The notes under the pieces were generated by a model, which had not been told where the DNA came from, searched no databases, and saw only the letters and a program-made list of their open reading frames with translations. DNA of 23,833 nt from a virus, in the IMG/VR virus record IMGVR_UViG_3300037264_001053, positions 1 through 23,833 of that record. One strand, written 5' to 3'. The position numbers and the translations under genes were made by a program. Position 1 is the stretch's first letter. Every line of letters begins with the position of its first letter. This document shows positions 15,762-21,903 of this stretch, piece by piece.

Positions 15762-16106
15762 ATGAACTTATTTGATGAAGAAAAACCTGTTAGCGGAACA
15801 ATTATTAGACCAGCTAGGATTGAGCAATTTGATCCAGAACTAAAATTGATGTCTCCATCTTATGAAGATTTAGCTGTTACACCACATGGGCGCTCTCCTA
15901 AAGGTGACTGGATATATCGTGTACGTAAAATTGAGGGAATTTGGAGAGCTATTAGGCCGGCTGATAGAGAAGGCGGTTTGATTGTTTTCGTACATGAAGA
16001 TCAGCCACCGCTTTACAGCTTTGTTGCCCAAAACAAAAAACTACTACTAAGAGTTGTAAAAGTACTTAACAACTCTGCCGTAGGTGTCCTTTTTCAAGGT
16101 AATTAA
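15762..16106 (+). CDS. Unrecognised 114-residue protein
   Basis: I do not recognise the family. The product is a mixed-charge soluble protein with a strand-rich centre (GDWIYRVRKIEGIWRAIRPADREGGLIVFVHEDQPPLYSFVAQNKKLLLRVVKVL). It has no transmembrane helix, metal-binding cysteines or enzyme motif that I can see. A strong ribosome binding site precedes it. The TAA overlaps the ATG of the next gene (TAATG), so the two are probably co-translated. It lies between the last fibre-like gene and the end of the structural cluster. Confidence 0.7.
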   Translation: MNLFDEEKPVSGTIIRPARIEQFDPELKLMSPSYEDLAVTPHGRSPKGDWIYRVRKIEGIWRAIRPADREGGLIVFVHEDQPPLYSFVAQNKKLLLRVVKVLNNSAVGVLFQGN

Positions 16107-16501
16107 TGTCTAAGTGGGAACATCTATTAGAGTTGATGCAGCCTACACATAAGATGTTGTATGTAGGACTAGTTGACCAATCTAGTGCCACTCTACAAGC
16201 TCTTGGTATGTACCCGTTTGACAGGAAAACACTTACTGAACTTCTGAAGAGATTGAGGATACCCTACCAACATTTTGAGGACATAGATAATTTATCAGGT
16301 AATCGTGAATATTCTTTTTTGCTAATGATGAATAATAGACAAGATGCAAAGAATGCTGCCGACACTGTATACCATCATGTATTTAACGCACTAGGCAACA
16401 CAAACGGTAAAATAACAATTAATGCTATTGAGTCAATTAATCCAGACTTCTACGACACAGGTATGTCAGGTAGTGTCTGGGAATACAACAGGACAATTTG
16501 A
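16106..16501 (+). CDS. Unrecognised 131-residue protein
   Basis: I do not recognise the family. It begins at the ATG that overlaps the stop of the preceding gene. The sequence alternates helix and strand (HKMLYVGLVDQSSATLQALGMYPFDRKTLTELLKRLRIPYQHFEDIDN, then YSFLLMMNNRQDAKNAADTVYHHVFNALG), consistent with a small alpha/beta domain. I see no catalytic signature. An overlapping frame on the same strand from 16422 belongs to the next gene only from its ATG at 16509. Confidence 0.7.
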   Translation: MSKWEHLLELMQPTHKMLYVGLVDQSSATLQALGMYPFDRKTLTELLKRLRIPYQHFEDIDNLSGNREYSFLLMMNNRQDAKNAADTVYHHVFNALGNTNGKITINAIESINPDFYDTGMSGSVWEYNRTI

Positions 16502-16508
16502 GATAACG

Positions 16509-16829
16509 ATGATAAATATTAATGATATTATACACAACCTTTTATCAGGTTCTCCTATTGATGTTACCCTAGATAGGATGTCAATAACAGAAGCTGATGA
16601 CCTATGTGAAATATGTTACATACATAGGAAATCAAAGAAATCTTCTGCCTGTTTAAAATGCCTGAAAGAGCTTAGTGCAGAGGTACATGGTGAACCGCTA
16701 TGTCCTGTGTGTGCTAAAAACCCTAAACCCGGTAATGCTAATGCTTGTAAAGAATGTTTACAGGCATTAGAAGATGAACAAGCTAAAACAATTAAAAAGA
16801 AACAATCCAAATACATTCCAGAAGAATGA
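16509..16829 (+). CDS. Small protein with a duplicated zinc ribbon
   Basis: The start is set at ATG 16509 (MININDIIHNLL), 7 bases after the previous stop; the in-frame extension back to 16422 lies inside the preceding gene and gives unlikely residues. The 106-residue product has two copies of C-x2-C-x11-C-x2-C: CEIC...CLKC and CPVC...CKEC, each followed by a similar helix (LKELSAE / LQALEDE). This is an internal duplication of a zinc-ribbon unit of about 35 residues. The C-terminus is Lys-rich (KTIKKKQSK). Such proteins usually bind nucleic acid or act in transcription. As the last gene before the palindrome-rich gap it is a candidate regulator of that region, by inference. Confidence 0.75.
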   Translation: MININDIIHNLLSGSPIDVTLDRMSITEADDLCEICYIHRKSKKSSACLKCLKELSAEVHGEPLCPVCAKNPKPGNANACKECLQALEDEQAKTIKKKQSKYIPEE

Positions 16830-16852
16830 TTTGGATGTCACCGCCAAGTACA

Positions 16853-16876
16853 AGTACAGTACTATAGTACTGTACT
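16853..16876. repeat. Perfect 24-bp palindrome
   Basis: A perfect inverted repeat centred between 16864 and 16865, with a central ACTATAGT and GTAC at both ends. The two halves meet without a spacer, which suits a dimeric protein site better than a simple hairpin. Its right half (TATAGTACTGTAC, 16863-16875) recurs exactly at 16940-16952. Confidence 0.85.
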
Positions 16877-16904
16877 AAATATAGTACATTAATGTACTAT
16901 ATTT
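16877..16904. repeat. Perfect 28-bp palindrome
   Basis: A perfect inverted repeat centred between 16890 and 16891 (core AGTACATTAATGTACT, flanked by AAATAT and ATATTT). It abuts the 24-bp palindrome without a gap. All but four of its bases (two GTAC) are A or T, so it would also be an easily melted site. Confidence 0.85.
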
Positions 16905-16942
16905 GTTTTAGTATTGTACTGTACATTATACTATATCTTTAT

Positions 16943-16958
16943 AGTACTGTACAGTACT
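16943..16958. repeat. Perfect 16-bp palindrome
   Basis: AGTACTGTACAGTACT, centred between 16950 and 16951, made of three overlapping GTAC steps. A short T run (16958-16961) and a T8 run (16968-16975) follow, so a weak intrinsic terminator for the upstream operon is an alternative reading. Confidence 0.8.
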
Positions 16959-17004
16959 TTTGTAATGTTTTTTTTGGCATCTAAAGTCTCACTCTTTCAG
17001 AACT

Positions 17005-17010
17005 TATAAT
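17005..17010 (+). promoter_or_regulatory. Possible -10 element for the replication operon
   Basis: A consensus TATAAT 73 bases before the helicase gene. The best -35-like hexamer, TTGGCA at 16974-16979, is 25 bases away, which is too far for a standard sigma-70 promoter. The -10 match alone is weak evidence in AT-rich DNA. Confidence 0.3.
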
Positions 17011-17082
17011 CATGCACACAAGATTGTAGGTGTATGCAGTACAGTTCATGTGTGGTCAAATACACATGGAATATAAAAATTC

Positions 17083-18618
17083 ATGGGTACATCTACTGAA
17101 AGTCCAATTATCCCCATGGTTATAATTACTGAAGGTCCAGTAATTTCCTCTATAGAAGGAGATAAAGAACTTCTTGAGAAGATAGAAAAACTTCTCACTC
17201 TTATCAGAGATAAAGAGGACAAAGTACTTGAACTTTGCATCAATGTAGATGAATCTAAGATAGAGTTCTATTCTGGTCTTTGTTCCTATATTGAACAAAC
17301 TCTTCAGGATAATAGTATTTCCTTTTGCAAAAAAGGACTGGATCCTCTTCCTATTGAGGATGTAGATAGTGACCTGCTTAGTTATGGACCTACCCCCATC
17401 TCTCTCAGAGACTATCAATGTATTTCCATCAGGAAGGCTTTATCATCTTATAGAGGAATATTCAATATAGTGACAGGAGGTGGTAAAACTGAAATAATTA
17501 TTGGTATAGCTCTGTTGATGGAAGTCCATAGCACTAAAAATTACACTAGTCTAACAGTAGTACCATCCACCAGTTCTTTGATACAGCTATACAAGAGATT
17601 TAAAGATAGGGGTGTAAAGAGTGTTGGACGGCTAGGAGGAGGGTATACAGAGTGGGGTAAGAATCACACGGTAGCTACAGCTTCTATGCTTGCGTCTCGT
17701 ATTAGGTCTGAAGATGTACATGTAGGAAAGTTTTTGAGGAATGTCTATATTTTAATGTTTGATGAAGTACATCATCTGGGCACTGCACCGTCATGGCAGA
17801 CTGTAGCCACACATTGCACCGCCCCCCGCCGTTACGGCTTCTCAGGGTCTCCCTGGGCCTCAGGGATGCCCTCTGTTGACTTGTTTGACGAGGAGGATTC
17901 ACAGTACGCAGATTTTATTGTGACATCACATGTAGGACAAACATTACTGTATTTGCCTTCAAGGTTGTTAAGAGATATCGGTGTCATCGTAGACCCAAAA
18001 ATCTATGTGTTACCTGTTGATAAACCTAACCTTAAGGGTAATCCGTTTCCAAAATGGCGCTGGGTTTATAAGAATGGTATAGTGCTAAATGACGCGCGCA
18101 ACGCGTTAATAATTGATACAGTATGCAAACTAAACGAGCGAGGGCACAGAGTTGCTGCGCTCGTTGTTTCTATAGAGCACGGAAATAATCTAATTAAGAT
18201 GTTGCATGATAGAGGACTTACAGCCGCCTTTACAAAAGGAAATGGTGAGGCGCATATATTTGATGGAAAAAAGATACGTAAATACAAAAATGCAGGTGAG
18301 CGCTATAGAGATGATTTTTTAGCAGGAAAGATAGATGTCCTTATAGGTTCTGTTGTTATTGATGAGGCTATGGATCTACCTGCTATGAGTGCTTTAGTTT
18401 TAGCAGGGGCTATGAAATCGCCCGTTAGAGCCGTTCAACGAATAGGTAGAGCTATTAGAACCGCAGCAGGTAAGGATGAAGCTATCATAGTGGACTTTAG
18501 GGATAGGCAACATTACTTCTTGAATAACCACACTAATAAAAGATTGCGTATATATGATGCGCACGATTATGTTTACGAAGAATTAGACTACGAAGAATTT
18601 GTGGAGAGATTGTCTTGA
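17083..18618 (+). CDS. SF2 DNA helicase, XPB/UvsW-like
   Basis: ATP-dependent helicase of superfamily 2, probably acting in recombination-dependent replication, fork restart or repair like T4 UvsW. In the 511 residues, LRDYQ (108-112) is the Q-like motif, VTGGGKT (130-136) is Walker A, DEVH (227-230) is motif II, FSGSP (253-257) is motif III, and VQRIGRAIR (451-459) is motif VI. The second RecA domain includes ALVVSIEHGNNLIKMLHDRG and DVLIGSVVIDEAMDLPAM. The first 100 residues are acidic and unrecognised. No clear Shine-Dalgarno precedes the ATG at 17083, the first gene after the palindromic gap, so the start is less certain. A GC-rich patch covers the motif III codons. The stop overlaps the TTG start of the next gene. 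Confidence 0.88.
   Translation: MGTSTESPIIPMVIITEGPVISSIEGDKELLEKIEKLLTLIRDKEDKVLELCINVDESKIEFYSGLCSYIEQTLQDNSISFCKKGLDPLPIEDVDSDLLSYGPTPISLRDYQCISIRKALSSYRGIFNIVTGGGKTEIIIGIALLMEVHSTKNYTSLTVVPSTSSLIQLYKRFKDRGVKSVGRLGGGYTEWGKNHTVATASMLASRIRSEDVHVGKFLRNVYILMFDEVHHLGTAPSWQTVATHCTAPRRYGFSGSPWASGMPSVDLFDEEDSQYADFIVTSHVGQTLLYLPSRLLRDIGVIVDPKIYVLPVDKPNLKGNPFPKWRWVYKNGIVLNDARNALIIDTVCKLNERGHRVAALVVSIEHGNNLIKMLHDRGLTAAFTKGNGEAHIFDGKKIRKYKNAGERYRDDFLAGKIDVLIGSVVIDEAMDLPAMSALVLAGAMKSPVRAVQRIGRAIRTAAGKDEAIIVDFRDRQHYFLNNHTNKRLRIYDAHDYVYEELDYEEFVERLS
18603..18608 (+). promoter_or_regulatory. Ribosome binding site supporting the TTG start of the helicase
   Basis: GGAGAG lies 6 bases before the TTG at 18615, which overlaps the preceding TGA. 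This supports the TTG over the first in-frame ATG at 18666. Confidence 0.55.
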
Positions 18619-20990
18619 TACAGCAACGAGTATATCCATACGATAGAGATTTCCAAACAGGCGTGATGGCTTTATATTGCCAAGACCCTGGGTTTAGACG
18701 ACAGTATGACGATGTAGTAAATAAAAGCTACTTTGATGATGCTGGACTTATTGAGGTGTGCAGCCTAGCCAAGAAGTTAAATAAACGTGGTGGCGTAGTT
18801 ACTAAAGATGCCATTGAAGCAGAATACGTAGGAAGTGCTAAGAAGTTTAAGCATAGTAAGAGCCACGCGCTTAGGGTGCGCAGTACTGTGACAGACGTAT
18901 TTGAGATGAGTCTTGAACACTTAGACTACATCCCAGAAAAGATAGTTAAGTTTGCGCAGACACAAGCTGTAGCTACTGCGTGCCAAAAGATTGCTGGAAT
19001 TCTTGAAGCTGATGGGGACATAGATCAGATTAAGTCAATCATGGATAGCGCACTACAAGTAGGTTCTGAGCGTAATCTAGGTAATGACTTTTTTGAAGCT
19101 GCTGCAGACATAGGCATGCTTAAGAAAAGTATGATGCACGATGTTGCTAACAAAATTCCAACAGGCTTAAAAACACTAGATGAAACGATGCGCGGAGGTC
19201 TGAGTATAAGTGAGCTTGGAATGATTATTGGCCCCACAGGACGCGGCAAGTGCTTTAGTAAAGGCACGCGAGTTTTAATGTATGACGGAACTACAAAAGC
19301 CGTAGAGGACGTTATAGTTGGTGATTTACTAATGGGGGATGACTCTACTTCTAGGAGGGTTCTAGAAGTTACACAGGGTCACGGGCCTTTGTATACTGTA
19401 AACCAAATAAATGGAAATTCTTATACAGTTAATGATAGGCATGTGCTTTCTTTATACCGCACTAAAGCATCTATAGATGGCAAACCATCTAATGATAGTG
19501 GCTTTGTAGATATACCTATTACTGATTATTTAAACAGTAGCAAATGGTTTAAGCATAGACATAAAGGCTACAAAGCAAAAGCAACTTTTCCAACAAAGGG
19601 ACTGCCCCCATTTAGTCCTTATTTCATGGGGTTGTGGTTAGGAGATGGCACAGCAAGAACAATGGCTGTTGAGGTTAATGACACAGATGCTGAAATAGTA
19701 GAGTTCTTAACAGAGTTTTGTAGTGAAGATAGTTTACAACTTGAAATTAAGAACTTTATAAAAGATGCTGGGCTTAGTAGTGTTAAGCACATTCCTGATG
19801 TATTTAAATTTGCGTCTGAAGAGGATAGGTTAGAGCTACTTGCAGGGTTTATAGATGCTGATGGCCATAAACATTACAATGGCTACGATATAGTTCATAG
19901 AGATACACCTTTAATTCACGATATAGTGTTCGTAGCCCGTTCTTTGGGGTTTAGAGTCGCATCTTCAGAGTGCACTAAATCTTGTCAAAATAATTTTACT
20001 GGTAACTACATTAGAGTAAGTATATTTGGAGCCACAGATAAGATACCCGTAAAACTCCCATATAAACGATGCGCTCCACTATCAAAAAGAAATCCGCTGG
20101 TTTACGGTATTAGTGTTACGCCAGCCGGTAATGGAGATTATTTTGGGTTTGAAGTAAGCGGAAATCACAGGTTTCTTTTAGAGGACTTTACAGTTACTCA
20201 TAATTCCATCGTACTTGTAAACCTAGCCGCAGAGGCTTTAAAGGCAGGTAAAAACGTTGTTTACGTTACCTTTGAACTGTTTGAGCATGAGGTATTGTTG
20301 AGATTTTTTCAGAAGCTCACGGGTTCAACAGATGCAGAGGTTCTTGAGGAGTCACCAGAATTCAGAGAGAAGATGAATAAATTCCTTAAAGACAAAAAGC
20401 ATAAGTTAAGGATTAAGTATTTTCCTCCTGCTACGTTATCAGCCACACAACTCCGTGCTTACCTTTCAAGATTACAAGCACAGGAAGGTTGGTCTCCTGA
20501 TCTTTTAATTCTTGATGATGCTGACTCAATGCGTATACCTAAGCCCGGTAACTCCGATAGTGCAACCGCAGCAACATATCAGGCACTTGGTGTGTTATAC
20601 TCGGATATCATTTCAATTCTTGTAGATTTTACTTGTGGATCTTGGGTAGCTTGCCAAGCAACTCGATCCGCCTTCGATTCAGAAATGGTGGGGCTGGAGC
20701 ATACAGCAGACTCATTCAAGAAAGCACATAAAGCAAACATGGCTCTAGCTCTTTGCCAAACTCCTGAAGAAGGGGAAAGAGATGAAGGTAGATTGTTTGT
20801 GGCTAAAGCTCGCGCTTATAGAAGTGGTTTTTTAATTCCCATCAAATTCAATAAGCCAATAATGCAAGTTATAGAAAAACCTTTAGTCATAAGATCCAGA
20901 CCAATCACAAATGGAACAGGCTTAGACGGCGAAGCTCGTAAGAAAAAGGCACACCGCAGTGGGGCAACCTCTAGCAGCAATTCTAGGTGA
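18615..20990 (+). CDS. DnaB-type replicative helicase precursor containing an intein
   Basis: Hexameric 5'-3' helicase that unwinds DNA at the fork and pairs with the primase encoded next. The N-terminal domain (about 1-150) resembles DnaB_N/T4 gp41. The RecA core starts at IPTGLKTLDETMRGGLSISELGMIIGPTGRGK (181-212) and resumes at residue 531 with SIVLVNLAAEALKAGKNVVYVTFEL. After removal of residues 213-530 the P-loop reads GPTGRGKS and the helicase is 473 residues, a normal length. Walker B is LLILDDAD, and AKARAYRSG near the end fits the arginine-finger/DNA-binding region. The TTG start has its own GGAGAG site. The gene overlaps the primase start by 32 bases. Activity would depend on protein splicing, since the intein separates K212 from the P-loop serine. 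Confidence 0.9.
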   Translation: MIQQRVYPYDRDFQTGVMALYCQDPGFRRQYDDVVNKSYFDDAGLIEVCSLAKKLNKRGGVVTKDAIEAEYVGSAKKFKHSKSHALRVRSTVTDVFEMSLEHLDYIPEKIVKFAQTQAVATACQKIAGILEADGDIDQIKSIMDSALQVGSERNLGNDFFEAAADIGMLKKSMMHDVANKIPTGLKTLDETMRGGLSISELGMIIGPTGRGKCFSKGTRVLMYDGTTKAVEDVIVGDLLMGDDSTSRRVLEVTQGHGPLYTVNQINGNSYTVNDRHVLSLYRTKASIDGKPSNDSGFVDIPITDYLNSSKWFKHRHKGYKAKATFPTKGLPPFSPYFMGLWLGDGTARTMAVEVNDTDAEIVEFLTEFCSEDSLQLEIKNFIKDAGLSSVKHIPDVFKFASEEDRLELLAGFIDADGHKHYNGYDIVHRDTPLIHDIVFVARSLGFRVASSECTKSCQNNFTGNYIRVSIFGATDKIPVKLPYKRCAPLSKRNPLVYGISVTPAGNGDYFGFEVSGNHRFLLEDFTVTHNSIVLVNLAAEALKAGKNVVYVTFELFEHEVLLRFFQKLTGSTDAEVLEESPEFREKMNKFLKDKKHKLRIKYFPPATLSATQLRAYLSRLQAQEGWSPDLLILDDADSMRIPKPGNSDSATAATYQALGVLYSDIISILVDFTCGSWVACQATRSAFDSEMVGLEHTADSFKKAHKANMALALCQTPEEGERDEGRLFVAKARAYRSGFLIPIKFNKPIMQVIEKPLVIRSRPITNGTGLDGEARKKKAHRSGATSSSNSR
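19251..20204 (+). mobile_element. Intein with LAGLIDADG homing endonuclease, inserted in the helicase P-loop
   Basis: A 318-residue intein, from C213 to N530. Block A is CFSKGTRVLMYDG. The block B region ends in NDRHVLSL (H276); the usual TxxH threonine is Asn here. Endonuclease motifs are FMGLWLGDG (337-345, D344) and LLAGFIDADG (408-417, D416), both with their acidic residue. Block F is GDYFGFEVSGNHRFLLED, and the end is THN followed by Ser531. All nucleophiles for class 1 splicing (C1, HN, +1 Ser) are present. The insertion lies exactly between GK and S of Walker A, a known favoured site for inteins in P-loop ATPases. The endonuclease would cut intein-free alleles and copy the element by homing. 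Confidence 0.93.
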
Positions 20991-21903
20991 TCCTTACCCA
21001 CATAGTTACGGTAAGGAGATTAGATACAATTGTATTTATTGCTCAGTTAACGGTAAATCTTCTGACATAAATTACCATCTGTATGTTAACCAAGAATCAG
21101 GTTTGTTCTTCTGTCATAGATGTGAGATGCGCGGGCATATATCAAAATTTGACGACTCTGTGGTATGTGACAAAGAATACACAGTTAGTCGTGTGGAAAT
21201 GTTAGCAAGTAGTTTTAGGCCGCACACTGAGCCTAAGCTACCTAAAATAGCTACTGCATCATTACCTGATGATTATATAGCTATAGAGGACTTACCTAAC
21301 TCTAAAGCAATGGCTTATCTTGAGGGGCGTGGTATACCTTTTGAGTTAGCGGTACAGCGTGGTATTGGTTTTGGAATTAAAATAAATAAAGGTCGTATAA
21401 TATTTCCTGTGTTTAACTATGAGCATACAGAATGTATTTATTGGGTAGCTAGGAGTTATACAAATACAGATCATCCTAATGATTGTGAATGTATTTTGTG
21501 TAAAGCTAAATACTTCAATGCTCCTAAAGCTCGACGTCGTTACTTTTTATACGGTGTTGAGTTTGTAGATTCAGACACTTGTTGTCTTACAGAAGGATGT
21601 ATTTCTGCATTATGCAGCGGTCCTGGTAGTGTAGCAGGCTTCGGGAAATACATTACTTCAGACCAATTGGATATTTTGTCTGATAGGTTTGATAGGATAC
21701 AGGTAGCGCTGGACCCTGACGCTACAAAAAATTCTATAGACGTTATGAGAGAACTAATGGCTAGGAGAAAGCATGTAGAATTCATCCCACTTCCTAATGG
21801 AAAGGATCCAGCAGATATAGGAACAGATGGAATGCTGTATTTAAGAGAGCACGAGGCACTACAGATTAATCGCGCAAATTTAGGAACAGTGTTGTTTTAT
21901 TAA
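20959..21903 (+). CDS. DNA primase with zinc-binding and TOPRIM domains
   Basis: Makes RNA primers for lagging-strand synthesis together with the DnaB-type helicase. The start is GTG 20959, 32 bases inside the helicase gene; AAGG in 20943-20949 is a weak site for it. Residues 25-55 hold a C-x2-C ... C-x2-C zinc ribbon (C25, C28, C52, C55). A DnaG-like core follows (MAYLEGRGIPFELAVQRGIGFG, then GRIIFPVFNYEHTECIYWVARSY). The TOPRIM motifs are E212 (TEGCISAL), the DPD at 252-254 and GKDPADIG near 281-288. An extra C-x-C-x2-C (C176, C178, C181) lies between core and TOPRIM. No helicase domain is attached, in line with the separate helicase gene. At 314 residues it is much shorter than bacterial DnaG. 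TAA overlaps the polymerase ATG. Confidence 0.88.
   Translation: MGQPLAAILGDPYPHSYGKEIRYNCIYCSVNGKSSDINYHLYVNQESGLFFCHRCEMRGHISKFDDSVVCDKEYTVSRVEMLASSFRPHTEPKLPKIATASLPDDYIAIEDLPNSKAMAYLEGRGIPFELAVQRGIGFGIKINKGRIIFPVFNYEHTECIYWVARSYTNTDHPNDCECILCKAKYFNAPKARRRYFLYGVEFVDSDTCCLTEGCISALCSGPGSVAGFGKYITSDQLDILSDRFDRIQVALDPDATKNSIDVMRELMARRKHVEFIPLPNGKDPADIGTDGMLYLREHEALQINRANLGTVLFY

Larger units (their letters stand above)
16830..17082 (+). promoter_or_regulatory. Intergenic palindrome-rich control region, candidate origin or operator/terminator
   Basis: This is the only long gap in the window (253 bases) and separates structural from replication genes. Bases 16848-16958 hold twelve GTAC tetramers, two abutting perfect palindromes, a third one, and AT-rich spacers. 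After them come a T8 run (16968-16975) and a TATAAT at 17005-17010. No RNA gene or supported ORF is seen. Its position upstream of the helicase, primase and polymerase genes suits replication initiation or gene control. Confidence 0.6.

Noticed and set aside
16848-16958. CRISPR array
   Set aside because: The GTAC repeats are short overlapping palindromes without equal-length spacers or unique spacer sequences.
17056-17418. 120-residue minus-strand ORF at the start of the SF2 helicase gene
   Set aside because: Composition is Lys/Ile/Phe-rich without recognisable motifs and it overlaps a frame that continues into firm helicase motifs; a divergent promoter is not evident.
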